Below, piece by piece: positions 1 to 12,220 of a DNA stretch of 64,000 nucleotides (its first letter is position 1; each line of letters opens with the position of its first letter). The translations under genes were made by a program, and so were the position numbers. Source of the stretch: Albugo candida (taxonomy: Eukaryota; Oomycota; Peronosporomycetes; Albuginales; Albuginaceae). The notes under the pieces are model-generated. The model saw nothing but the letters and a program-made list of their open reading frames with translations. It was not told the DNA's origin and ran no database searches. The DNA lies in contig CAJNAR010000165.1 of the NCBI GenBank assembly GCA_905220665.1, positions 310,001 to 374,000 of the forward strand, in the 5' to 3' direction.

Positions 1-2755
1 TTAAAATGCATTGTTTCACAGCTTCGAAGACCTCATTCAACATCTTGTTATCTAGTCACCTAGGGAATAATGAATGGCATCGTAGGATACATAAAAAGTG
101 AATTCTAATGCTGCATGTATTCTTCGTACCAAATTGCGAGCTAATGGTAGAGAGTTTGTGCGATATAGTAATGGGAAAACACAAATGGAATTTTCTTATG
201 TTAGCGACAAACTGCGGAGTAAGGAAAAATGTGCGAACCAATAATGTGCAATCATCTCCGATAAATGCGGGCAGACTAATTCTTCGGTTCATAAGAAGGA
301 ACTTTGAGACCAGAAAACATTTGACTAAAACGTTGCGTCGGATCAGATGTCCTCATTGCGATAGCCTGGCTATCTTGACCTTAATTTTTTTTCTAACATA
401 AGCAGGTGTGAATACCAACGCATATCGCAGAAAAAAATATCATGTTTATTTGGTGAAGTAAAATAATTGATGTGAGATGAAGTTGCTTTCGTTGTTGCGG
501 TGAAAAATGAAATGATCTACTAGTACATCGAGAAGCGCAGAGAATGGACAATGGAGAGAAGATGCGTGATGGATCTTCCCTAGTAGGATCAGTGTAGTTG
601 ACCTTTTCTCAAATTGCGCAATATATCTGTCGAGCTTGATTCAACTCCATTAAGTCCCAACAGGCATCAATCCTCTCAATTATAAACGTGTTCATATAAT
701 GTATGCACGAAGATGTCTGATCAGGCCACTGAGCCATGAAACAATCTTCAAAATGTGGCGTAGGGCCAGTATAAATACGGAAGTTTGTCTTCCTAACCTA
801 TAAGACGATGGGGGAACTTTCCCGGTAGAGGCTTTCCTTTTCCCGCTACAATTCCGTGCTGACCACACAACAAACTCTGAAATGAACACACGATACTTTT
901 CTGGCAGTAAGGTAATCTGTCTTAACCAGTGGGGCATACTTTTGACATATCGATTCAACCAAGCATCATAGAAGAAATATCGGCGCGGCCAGCTTAATCA
1001 CGATGTTACGGGGAGGATTAATGTGAGATTGATGATAAAGAAGTTACAAGTAATTGACGTTTTCATGTCCACTTAGAATGACAGCAAGGACCTCGCATCG
1101 AAATGAGACTACACACATGAAGCATCAACTTTGTCGGTCAAGCTATATTACTCCTATCCTTTCAGCTTCTTGTGTGCATGTAAAATGAATGATTATCATT
1201 GTTGGTGAGGATCTAACTCGTGTTTTCTTCTGCTAGCTAAAGCTACACAAGGGAGCTGATAATCAACGCGGAATAAATAGGTGAGAGATTATCGAGACCT
1301 TGCACAGCGTTTTCGACACGTCTCGGTAGAAGTTTAAAGACCCAGACTACCGTCTACTACAGAAGGTTATCAAGCCCTACTCACAAATGCTTTCGCTTGC
1401 GAGTTTAGGTAGCTTTCCTTCATGTAATATTGTATAGGTACCCGGAATAATAATTACTTTTACTACAAACTGTTAATGTGAAGAGGCTTTCTCCAGCCGT
1501 CTGGAATCCATCAGGATCTTACACAATTATGGTCGAAGTGTGCATGCGACTGTATGAGGGTTAGCTCACATCCTTCGCTTGGATAAGACAAAGTGATCAC
1601 GTGCATTGAATGAGAATTGAACCAAGTCGTCGATAGATCAATCGGATACTTTATGCCTCTTCTCACGAAGGCGTCAACTTGTATGCCCGATAATCTTATG
1701 CAGTTTCCTGCTTTTATGAAAGAGTAGACTACCTGGATAAATAACCTGTGTTCTACACGGAGGGAGGAGAGTTTGCCGTTATTGTAGTCGTGAGTGTGTA
1801 AGTAGGAGCTGTAATGTGTATATAATAAAAAAAAGTGTATAGATATAAGTTATACTATACTTTATCGATCATATTAGCATATTCGTAGTAAGTCTTTACA
1901 AAAAGTAGTCTAGATCATAGAAAGGAACGTCTGCATTTTCATATTCGCACAAGAAGCACTTGCATAGTCATTTGTAACCTTCGATCCTCAGTGCAATGGT
2001 AATGTAGACCTGGTGCATGTTCTATGTAATAAGGTAGATTAGATTACTACGATAAACCCCACATCATTTCTGAATTCCTGTACCTCGTTTCTCATTGCCC
2101 GAGCCTGGTGGACGTATCGTCATCAAATACTGCAAGTGAATTAGCTCCTTGCTCTTACCGACAATGTAAGTGCTGTACTAAATATGCGGATGACACAAAG
2201 CTCATTAGATCCGCTCGAACCAAAAATCATACCTAGCTTTTATGTCCTCTACAGCTTAGTTATGGTGGTAGACTAAATTACACTAATTTGAGAACGTTTT
2301 CATGAGAAGACAACATACTTGAACAGGAGAGTACGCTTACAGCTAAACCGATGGCACGCTGATTCTGAAAGAGTTTGGGTGTCAACAATCACATGCGAAG
2401 TATAAAAGACAGACCCTTTCCATCGTAGAAGAAGCTCACATTTATAGGGCACGGACGATTAGTGTAAGGAGTAAAATGAATAAGGCTATTTCCCAACCGC
2501 AAAGTACAAAACAGTGACGATATGCTTGTCATTGTATAAGTTCAATTAGCTGCGAAAGTGAATATTTATCGGATGCTATATTTAGGAAATTGTTATATTC
2601 ACTCCCTTTTTGGTTCAATTCACTCCCTTCTAAGTAAGGTGGTACACATAAATATACTATGTGTATATACTATGTATACTTTGTCAAGGATTTCATTACA
2701 CTGTTTATCTGGTGTTATAACTACCTTCCTTACCCGATCATGATCCCCTGACCGT
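1..2755. other. AT-rich intergenic DNA, no gene recognised
   Basis: Both strands were read. The longest open frames here are under 100 codons, overlap each other on opposite strands, and show no domain or signal peptide that I recognise. A very AT-rich stretch lies near 1815-1870. I see no supportable gene, RNA gene or complete mobile element. Confidence 0.6.
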
Positions 2756-2759
2756 GTGA

Positions 2760-2922
2760 ATATCACTTGAGTCTGACTTCAAACCTAGGGAGGCAGATAT
2801 TTTCCAAGCTTACTGCTTGGGTGGGGTCAAACCGCTGCCCACACTGCCGGGGATTGAACTAACGACATCCGGCAGGAGGTCCGTGCGCTCAAGTGCTTAA
2901 ACGACTGAGCTGGGTACGGACC
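2760..2922 (-). repeat. tRNA-derived SINE (or decayed tRNA-like sequence)
   Basis: On the minus strand, starting near 2922, there is a tRNA-like head. It has an A-box-like sequence CCAGCTCAGTCGT (reverse complement of 2901-2913). About 45 bases downstream is a B-box-like sequence AGTTCAATCCCC (2849-2860). This order and spacing match an RNA polymerase III internal promoter. The flanks do not fold cleanly into a full cloverleaf, and the block continues into a non-tRNA body ending roughly at 2760. I therefore favour a tRNA-derived SINE over a functional tRNA. It is GC-richer than its surroundings and lies just outside the DDE transposon that follows. Confidence 0.55.
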
Positions 2923-3015
2923 CTATACTGTGTATACCTTTTATTTATACGGTGCATGACACTTAAAACCAGCAAACCCTGATTTTGAATGGCCAATTTT
3001 CGGATCATACTACCC

Positions 3016-3108
3016 TATAATGTTGCCGCTGCTGATTGGCCAAAAGGGCATCATAAGTCACGGATATAATGTTCCCACTGCTGATTGACTAAAAGTACAT
3101 CATAAACA
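3016..3108 (+). repeat. Two-copy direct repeat upstream of the transposase
   Basis: Two imperfect copies of a roughly 43-base block occur 49 bases apart, at 3016-3059 and 3065-3108. Both begin ATAATGTT, share CTGCTGATTG in the middle, and end with CATCATAA followed by a few bases. They sit 100-190 bases upstream of the transposase start. They could be subterminal transposase-binding sites or part of its promoter; either reading is inference from position. Confidence 0.6.
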
Positions 3109-3207
3109 ATCGTCCTTGCCCTGACCTAGGCTCAGTCATCGCCACTAACTACTTACCCGCTTGAAACCTCAACCATCAATCTGCATTCCGACAAATATCG
3201 TACAATT

Positions 3208-5242
3208 ATGCCTCACCTAACAAAGATTAAAAGGCAGATGCGGGAAATGAGAGAGGTCACGGGCGCCAAAACCGATAACAGCTCAGGCATTCATATGTCT
3301 ACTGATAGCAGTTCTGAAGAAGACCTGGATGTTTCGGAGGGCAATGATGACGAAAATCTCGACTTCGCATCTGTTGAAGCAAATATTGGAAGAGCCTATC
3401 AAACAGCTGTTATAGTTTTACCATTACCAGTATTAAATTCATAACAGGCCAATCCAATTTACAGGTGGTGCACCTGGAACTCAACGACGGAAAACAGCCG
3501 AACTCAAAAAGGCTGCTGTTGGCTGTAATCTTTTGACCAAAGACTTTGCTGTTCCAAGACCAGTGTTGGAAGAAGCTGAGGTTACGGATGAGCGTGACAA
3601 AGAGGATGGTGCACTCTGGACCAGGAAGAGGCTGGCAACCACCATTAACACACTTCCCACCCGAGCAAAGACTGGTAAAGCCGAGCAAAACCGGCGACTT
3701 GCAGTTCTTTCTTATCTTCAGCTGAATAAATCTCGATATGTGCGAATTGTCGCTAGCACACTGAAAGCGGAAGGTGCTGGGAGGGTTGTGTATTTTGTGC
3801 GCTCTGTGCGTGCTTGGGCAACACTCTGTCTAAACGGCGAAGAATCGCCTTTATCGCAGACGGGAAAACATGCAAAACGGCGAAGCTACCTACAGGATGA
3901 GGACTGCATTCTACCGTGTCAGGAGTATCTTCGAGCGAACAAGTTTAAGGTGGAAGTATCAGCTCTGATAGAACATGTCAACACGAACATCCTTCCGTGA
4001 CATGGATACGCCTCATCTCCCACAATCTCTGAAAGGACTGCGATACGCTGGCTCCATTTACTGGACATCAAACACCGCGCAGTGACTAAAGGAATATACA
4101 TTTACGGCCATGAGCAGGAGGATGTTATTGCATACCGGCAACACTTCCTGGAGCGAATGGCCGACCTTGAGGCGCGGATGCCGACTGTTGTTGGGAAATA
4201 GGAAGTCGATCGTAACAATGAGTTCACTGCAATCACCTGGCCCTCTGATGGCATTCGTTCACTCATCTTGGCAACTCATGATGAGAGTACTTTTGCCGCT
4301 CATGATGGACTCAAGCGTCTTTGGTTGCCAGACGGTGAACAAGCATTACAAAAAAAGGAATAGGGAAGGTTCATTCACGTCAGTGACTCCTTTGCAACAT
4401 CATAGGTCGATTAGCACTTGATGAAGAAAAAGCTGCTCAGCATCCTGACCTAGAAGCAGTGGCCTGCGTCATCATGCAGCCTGACACGCAGCATGAAGGA
4501 TGGCGGACATCGGAGAAACTGTGGAAAAAGTCTGTGACTTGGCATCCTAATCTCTGAAGGTCAATTTCCCGGCTGTCAAGCTCTTTTTGCATTCGACAAT
4601 GCAACTCGACACAGTGCATTCGCCCCCGATGCCCTTCGCGCCGGCACAATGAACTTGTCAAGTGTAGGCAAGCAGCCAAAGATGCCTTCAACAACGTGGG
4701 GACACGGAGTCTCTCAGAATTTGGTTTTTGCTTATGACAATCCTGATGAAACGCTTCGTGGTCAGGCAAAGAGACTGAAAGTTGTGCTGAAGGAATGTGG
4801 GCCGTGAGAAGCTGGCCTGAAGGCGCGAGGCAAAATATGTCCTGTATATGGCACAACCTGCTGCACCAGATAAATTATGGCCAATCAATCAGACTTCAAA
4901 GCACAAGTAAGAATGATAGAGGAGCGAATTGTTGCCGCTGGCCATCAAGGGATATTTTACCCAAACTTTCACTGCGAGCTCAACTAAATCGAAAACTTTT
5001 GGGCAGCCGCTAAGCGATGCGCCAGAAAACACTGCGATTACACTTGGAAAAATTTACTGGTAACAGTTCCACCTGCCTTGGCATCTGTTCCACGAGACGA
5101 GATACGTCGACATTTGCGATACATGGACGCTTACCGAAAAGGTCTCACCGGAAAAGAAGCAGAGTATGGGGTAAAAAAGTACAAATTCCACCGACGTGTA
5201 CCCAGTCTTGTGTCGATGGATGTGGGTGCTATGACAAGATGA
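3208..5242 (+). pseudogene. DDE-superfamily transposase, decayed
   Basis: This is the relic of a cut-and-paste transposase. It starts at the ATG at 3208 with a Lys/Arg-rich and then Ser/Asp/Glu-rich head. After a frame change near 3410-3464 it continues in one frame with several nonsense changes, for example TGA at 3998 and TAG at 4199. A candidate catalytic acidic residue is in THDEST near 4280, a second is in FAFDNAT near 4596, and the catalytic Glu is in HCELN near 4977. The C-terminal part has a short '[14 protein letters not shown]' block before a stop at 5240. I associate this protein type mainly with fungal genomes, although I cannot run a search. The frame change could hide a small intron, but the GT...AG choices I tried do not restore the frame cleanly. 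The element is surely inactive. Confidence 0.8.
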
Positions 5243-5265
5243 GTAGCACCTTTATTGGCAGTTTC

Positions 5266-5346
5266 CTGCAAAACTAATATTATTCTTCAAACCATAATGT
5301 TATCCTTCGAAACATAATATTATCCTACGAAAACTAATATTCGACA
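5266..5346 (+). repeat. Short AT-rich tandem repeats after the transposase
   Basis: About four imperfect units of roughly 20 bases follow one another. They read like AAACATAATATTATCCTACG with substitutions (AAACTAATATTATTC, AAACCATAATGTTATCC, AAACATAATATTATCC, AAAACTAATATTC). They begin just downstream of the transposase stop, so they probably belong to the 3' end of that transposon. I did not find a matching inverted copy upstream. Confidence 0.6.
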
Positions 5347-6109
5347 GAATAGTTCAGGCGGCCAAATTTTCTCCAACCCTTGGAAATTACCAAAATTCAG
5401 ACGACTTTGCACCACTACAGCTCCATGAAAAGTTGAGATAATAAAAATCCGAGACTTGTGAAGGAAAGCTTAGAGCATGCTCTTTGTTGCCAAAGGCTTG
5501 TTTTGTGTGTAATTTGTATTTTGGAAAGCCTGAGCGATTCTTGCAGGGCCACTAAAGTTGCTGGTTTTATGTGACATGCACTATACAACTACCAGCAGAT
5601 TTGTACTCTATTCAATACACTTTCCAATTTGTATGGTGATGGTTGATTCCAGCGAAAGAACGACCTAGCAACGATCACACGCATCGTGACAATCACAAAA
5701 ACAGAACGCGACAAAAATGTGGTTGCCGTATCGGCCGTTCTAGTACCAGGTAAAGAATTACACGATGTACCTATCGTGTGACTTGCACCCCATGTGCACG
5801 GCGTCTACACGTTTATCCAAGTCGTTGGGGGTTGTCAGTTGGTCCACTTGCCCGCATAGTTGTATAGATGCTATAATAACACGATCACTGGTCAGCATTT
5901 TGTACCCTCTACGTGTCACCGCTTCATCGCACCAGATTTCACTTGACAAAAAGATAACAGTGACTCACGTGAAGTATCTTTGTAAACTGATCATGACTGA
6001 TGGTCCACTCAACACTGCAGTGTATGAGTCAATATACTTGGTTCTTTGTGAATCGTAACTCGGACATAATTTCAAACTGTGCGTATTCACATTATTCCAT
6101 ATTCTCAAT

Positions 6110-6538
6110 ACGAAGCATGCAGCTTTGACTTACATTCTTTCAGTTACTAATGCAATATACTTTGCAAATTTTGATGAAGCCCCACCTATGGAACCATTAG
6201 ATCTGCCAGAAATGACAGAAAATCGACTAAGGGTGACCAAGAATCCTACCCTGGCTACATAGCTGCTCCCTATCCAAGTCCATGCAACAATCCATCACGT
6301 AATGAAGACTATCTCTACAGCAACGGCAACGTAAGTGATGGTACATAGTGTTAATCTAAAGTGAGTACAATAGATACATCTATGGTTGATATGGCGGCTA
6401 TAATGGCGGTGTGTACGGACGGGGAAACGAACGAACAGATATGGTTCAAGTGCTTACGGCATGGGTGGTGCTGAATTCGAAGGCAATGGTGGACAATTTG
6501 GTGGATCTTATGGACGGGGGCATACGGACCTTCAGTGA
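6110..6538 (+). pseudogene. Secreted Gly/Tyr-rich protein, decayed
   Basis: A reading frame with a signal-peptide-like start begins at an ACG codon at 6110 (KHAALTYILSVTNA follows), where an ATG would be expected. It leads into an acidic, Pro-rich segment, shifts frame between about 6213 and 6241, and continues as a Tyr/Pro/Asn-rich stretch (YPGYIAAPYPSPCNN). A GTAAGT at 6331 could be a splice donor. Two further frame segments are Gly/Tyr-rich (YGGYNGGVYGRGN and YGMGGAEFEGNGGQFGGSYG) and end at TGA 6536-6538. The composition resembles secreted glycine-rich or wall-associated proteins. No enzymatic function is visible. The lost start codon and frame changes make it a pseudogene unless introns explain them. 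Confidence 0.42.
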
Positions 6539-6559
6539 TAGGAACTGATGGCCGTCTCA

Positions 6560-9500
6560 AAAATTACGAATACAGTTACCGATCTCCATCCACATTTTGG
6601 TCACCTGCAGTATCTATACCAACGCGTACTAGAATGAAGACTATGTACTATCAGCATTTTAATATGGGCCGAGCTGACACCTTTATATCGATTTTGGAAT
6701 ATTCATCTAGTACTATCCTTCTCCTGCTTCAAAATCTTTCTGATTCCCGTTATATACAGCAAATCGGTTGTATGCAGCACACTCAGCGATGGGGTGTATC
6801 TCCAAGGTGCTTGTAACTCATCACTCGCTATCCGTTCCACACCCAGTTTCAATGCCTTAGTTGCGGTTGATTTTCTTCTCTCAATCTGTGGAAGAAACTT
6901 GTTCGAGAGTAGAACGCACTCGCAGGAAGCCAAGTCAAAACCGTATATACGTGAACTATCGACCAACTTGGGATGTAGATGACACAGTCTGTTAGCAAAC
7001 TGTTTTGGACATCCTATCCTACGTGTCGGAATAAGGTGGTCATAACCACGAATCACTTTTTACATTTATTCGCAGTCGAAGCCTTCATAGAGACAACCAC
7101 ACACTTCCGTATACGTTCTTACAGCTTTTCTTAAAAGAAACAATCATCAGCGCGGTTCCACTGCGGCTCTTAGACATGCTCCAATTACCAAATTTGTGTG
7201 GAATGCGCGTTAGTACACCCACTCGGCTGTCGAACGGAATTATCAGGTCTACGCTTCAATGTCTTAACTAGAGGTAACAAGATCTTATACGATCTTGACT
7301 ATTGCCTGTCTCTAAGTTTTTTATCCCGTTCTTCATATGGCACTATACGTTCATGTCGAAGTGAAAACTATCTATTAAAAGTTGCACGTTCAAGGACAAT
7401 GGGACGGGAATATGTGCAAGCAATTCGTGAAAGTAAGTGATTCACTTTGCGAGTACGCGGTCCAATGAATGGCCTGAAAGATTATCGGTTGAGCATACTG
7501 CAAACGCGTTCAATGGAGATGTATTACTACCCATTTACGCCAAATATTTAGTAGTTGCCGATCATAATTGTGTCGCAAACCACAGACTGTCAATAAAGAA
7601 GATATGCGTCTATTTGTGCACTCAAGGAAGCGATTCAACTCGCTCGAAATCTGGGTCATGAAATCACCTTCGAGCTGACCGCTCATGTAATCTTACACTT
7701 TGCCGTAATATTTTTAATGATTAAGCAGATACTTTGAAATAACCCAAGTAAACAATGGAGTAAATATGGCCTCCGTCAATTTAGCAAGACTCATGCTTAT
7801 AACTGCGAAAAAAGAAAAAAAAAACACACATATCTATATCATCTTAATGCGAAGCAAATTGGTGCGTACTCGCAGAATTGATAACCAGAAAGTCCTGTAT
7901 TGGTTTGTAGGAGAAATGACATGATGCCATTGTATCGGCCCTCCGAAATAGAAACATTGAAGGCAAAACCTTTGGAGCAAAAAACAGATGTTGTGCAATG
8001 AGCCGATAACGGCACGCAACTTGCAACTTCCATTCAATAGGCACGAGTACCCAAATCCGCTTATGTCCATAATACCAATTCTAGACCAAAGAATGAGCGT
8101 GGTGTCAAACGATACTCAAATAGGAGAAATTGGACTCAATACCACCACAGATTCCTAAATTTGCTGACAGAGATGAAGCATATCAGCACCTTAAGTCACA
8201 GAATTATTGTATATCAACTGATTCACTTGGAAAGTATCCATCTGATAAATATCTTAAAAGGGGAAAATCAGTTCAAGTAGCCGTTCTTTGCATATGAGCG
8301 GAATTAAGTAGATTTTGCGAGCGATATCGGAAGGGGATGTCGTCTTGGTGAGAATACTTAAATCACAGATGGAACTACTGAAGGAAAACAACAGTGTTGT
8401 GGTGGTTGCTTTATCATCTTACCCAAGCCGCTCTACCTCTATCGATTGATATCAGTTTCATTAATCGGCGAAATGCATTAATGGAGAATTAGTGCTCACA
8501 TCCACGAGAAAAGATTATAACAGATTCAGCGCTTATACGAAGGCATTTCAGTATCTCTGTGCGAGAACGATTATGTACAATATCGATGAGATCAAGCGAA
8601 GAAGCCTTCAATTCATGATATGTTGTTTAATAGAGAAAATAAGTGGCACATTTGAAGAGATAATCATGTAAAGTTTAAACGGTAATACAGCATCACTTGA
8701 CGGCAACCAGGGATTAAAATGAGAGCTGGACACCATCAGATGTCAAAAGACATTTGTACAAGTCTCACACTTCTCCCGTACAGGTTATAAACCAAATCAC
8801 GTCGCGATTCTACATTCGTAGCTTTGTTACTATTGACTGTCGGATGCAATTGCGTTAAGGTGGCTTATACAATTACGTCCACGCAGAGGTTTCATACTAA
8901 AGCTAGTTGCTCCAAACGAAACAATAAATACAGCTCGGTAGTGGTATAGAAAGAAGAAGCTGTAATTTCTGTGAGCAGGAAGCTACACTGTCGGATGTGC
9001 ATGGCAGATATCAAAGAAGGGTGGTGGGTGGTTGTCTCACTACAATCTTCGCAGACTAGTTCCTATGGACGTGTGGAATGAATATGAAGCTATCCGAGAT
9101 TTAAGATACTCACATGAGTAAGTGACAACGCGTGACTTGACTCACAGAACAAAGCTGGAATATGACTGCGGTAGTGAACAAAGCCGTCAGTTATAGCGGC
9201 AAGTATTTCCTCGAATAAACTCACAGAATACAAAATTTCTGTAAGAATCCAACGTAAATGTTGTACAGATTTACCTAGTATTACTGTCGAGGGCCATCTG
9301 GTACATGCTCTATCGTGCCGAAAGGTTGCATGAATATAAACACCTTTCTCTGGAGAAAATGACACGATGCAGACTTTCAACTCGCGATTGGTAAAAATTT
9401 CGTTCTGCACGAGTTAAGCGATTTCAAAACATGACATGTGATAAGAAGGGCTGTTCGCTCTTATTATTCCTCCAAAAAAAGGAGAACATATTTGAATCAG

Positions 9501-10670
9501 CTCGAGTGTGCTTTAATTGCTGTACCCAATTCGTGACGAATTCAATCTCAAGACCACTATAGTAGCGAATTTGCTAAAATTGTGTTGTTATGTCGATAAA
9601 CTATGTCGGCATTCCATGACTAACAGTAAACGTAGTTTCACCTCATTTACCACCGGTCAACATCAAAACCCAAGTTCTTCCAGTGTTTGACTCATTCATC
9701 AGGACTGAACGGGACCTATGACATCTAATCGAGCAATCACATACTACCGACTAATTTTATGAACGAAACTGCGGATGTCAATGCATTAAACCAGACATTT
9801 AAGGTAGATGACGCACTATTGCGACATCTGAATTCGACGAACCTTGATGAAGTCGTTTTCTGCTCGAAGAATACTTCCTGAGTACGGAAAACACGCCACA
9901 TGCACTATCCCACTTGGCATTTTGTGCTATTAGAACATCATCTGCTGGTCGTGGATAGTGACCGAGTCTATGAAATATACAAGGATTCTCTGCATTAGAC
10001 GTTTAATGGACGAAGCTTGGACGAGATATTCGGAAGAATCTTTATGGTTAAATTCTTTTAGACATATTGATGTCATGGGAACATCAAGGGGAAGTGGAAT
10101 GGTTCTAGCTGTACTTGTTCACTGAAAGCACTATGAGGAAGACACGGAATAAGTTTAAATTGGATTTAAAGAAGCAGACGCATTTTGACCCAAATCTGAA
10201 GTGGGATTTGGGAATGCGATCACGAAGGCTACACAGGGAGTGGGGTTGAAAATAGTAGTAAAATTAGAAAAATTGGTTACTGGTGACACAAGTGCTCGTG
10301 CTTCCTAGGAACTTCCAGAATTTTTTTTAGAATTCATGTACATTTAGCCCATCGTGATTACCACCCAATAAGATCATTGTCGTCACGGGTAGCTGATTGT
10401 GGGAAAATTATCAAACAGAAAAAGCAAAGAGATGGACAAGAGCAGCAAGAATGGAACAGCATACGCCTGCTTACTGTTACCACCTAGCCATTTCTAAGAA
10501 AGCGCTTCTTTAAAACCAAACTCCTTTCTTTTAGAAAACGATTTCACAAAGCACTCTTCTCCCGCACTGCCTCATATTCCACTTAATTGATCAGATCGAG
10601 CTTAGAGATATCTCATGTATGCTTGATGTAAAATAGAATGAAGCTTCGAGTATCGATGTAGCCAGCCTTC
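6560..10670. other. Intergenic DNA, no gene recognised
   Basis: Open frames of 60-117 codons exist, for example 6703-7056 (-), 7198-7440 (+) and 9090-9410 (-). They have no recognisable domain and often overlap equally long frames on other strands. I cannot support a gene here. At 7834-8070 three overlapping minus-strand frames are open together, which is more likely chance than coding. Confidence 0.5.
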
Positions 10671-10680
10671 AGACAAAATC

Positions 10681-11059
10681 ATGAAGAAAACCTCAATCCA
10701 ACGAAATGCCGCTTCTTTGTATGTATGCAATCGTCCATCAAATGGATGTACGGGTGATCTAGAACCACCTTGCGCTTATACTGTATTATGTTCTAAGAAT
10801 GAGAGTTTCTTATCTGAAGCGCATGGCTTTCAGATGAGCTGTAAAATATATGCAAAACAAAATACCATACCCCAGAGGGTCGGCTGAAATAGCTTTCGAG
10901 ATCAGAAATGACAAGCTGGTTGAAAGTGAGGGATGCATAGAAGCCGTAGAAACTGCGAATATATCACCGGTTCGATATCAGAACATTGCGTCGGAGAGAA
11001 ACGGTATCACCGCTAGCAAGCCACTCTCTTCAATCGTCGCATTCATGCACACTGGGTAA
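10681..11059 (+). pseudogene. Unrecognised small ORF pair, possible broken gene
   Basis: Two overlapping frames (10681-10887 from an ATG, and 10850-11059) can be joined by one frameshift near 10860 into a protein of about 120 residues ending in TAA at 11057. The first half has five cysteines, and the second half is polar with an acidic start. There is no clear signal peptide and I do not recognise a family. The combination of two adjoining open frames on one strand is mildly suggestive of a decayed small gene, but it could be chance. Confidence 0.22.
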
Positions 11060-12220
11060 TTATAATACATAAGATATATATTACAAAGTCCGGTATAATT
11101 GAAATAGTTGAACTATGTATCAAAGAGACACGATTGAAAAGCTACTGGAATGTGACTCTTATTTTATTCCCGAATGTTGTTCCTTTATAAGTTATACCCA
11201 TGATATCCACACACATGCGAATCTTGTTCTGGCGTTTTTCAAAGATATTTCTTGAATGATTTAGGAGCACGATTGATAAAAAAAATTGTTCCAAAAGAAT
11301 ATATATACATTTTTTTATATATCACTAAAAATCTTCCTCTTGCCACATAGTCGCTATTCAAAAATAGCAGGTCCTAGCAAATGCAGTAATATCAGCGGAG
11401 CGATTTAAAGTCGGACACAACACAGGATTATAATCTATATTTAGGCATCTAAAAAATATGAGAACGATGAGCAAGCAATCATCAAACTTGGTGGGAGGCA
11501 TGCGGTTTTGATATCATACATAGACCTTATATAAAACAACTCGTTCGGGTCGAAAAGCGCCGCTGATCTCCAAAAAGGCAGGTTGATGTGTCAGATTCTG
11601 AGTTTAGGCTTCGCACTCATTTTGATAGGAACTGTGGTCTTTCCATGACTATAATTGGTCGTAGTGGATACGAGCAAGAGTGTTGGGAACATTGTTGTAA
11701 TATGCTAATTACGTTTGTCTAGCACTCCTAACAATGTGAGAAATAGATTAATAAAATGTTCTTTGATAAACAAAATTGGTAAGGAACCATGATGATGAAA
11801 GAGAAGATCACACAAGCTAAAACTGAAAGTCGTGAACTCGAAGCTACACAACATTCATTGGATATATCTCCGCAGTGATTCCGTTCATTTAAGATGCTCT
11901 TTTGATGTATTGATCTCATACCGTTAGCACGCACATTATAGGTCATGCTTATTAGGAAGAACAGATCTATTTTCTATTATTAGGAGCGTTTTTACGGTGG
12001 CAACGATTCCGTCTTATTGAAATATAGCTTCCGCCTACACCTGGCTTTTCCTGTTTCTATGAGAGCAGCCTTGAGTAGTTTATTCGGAGATAGATATTTT
12101 TACACGAACCCCTGCGCTCCTTTAAACCTTCTTTTTTGGCGGTGATTTGTCAATATAATGACTGAATCAATCAATCAAAAACAGCATACTCAGTATTCAC
12201 CCAAAAGAAACCAAAAAGCA

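Noticed and set aside
2840..2922. Functional tRNA gene on the minus strand
   Set aside because: The A and B boxes are present, but I could not pair a full acceptor stem and anticodon arm, and the repeat-like body continues beyond the tRNA-like part.
3409..3464. 56-base intron in the DDE transposase
   Set aside because: GT and AG ends exist, but splicing them does not put the two exons in the required frame; a frameshift is at least as likely.
7834..8070. Triple overlapping minus-strand ORFs as a gene
   Set aside because: All three frames are open over the same bases and none has a motif, which is what a stop-poor stretch gives by chance.
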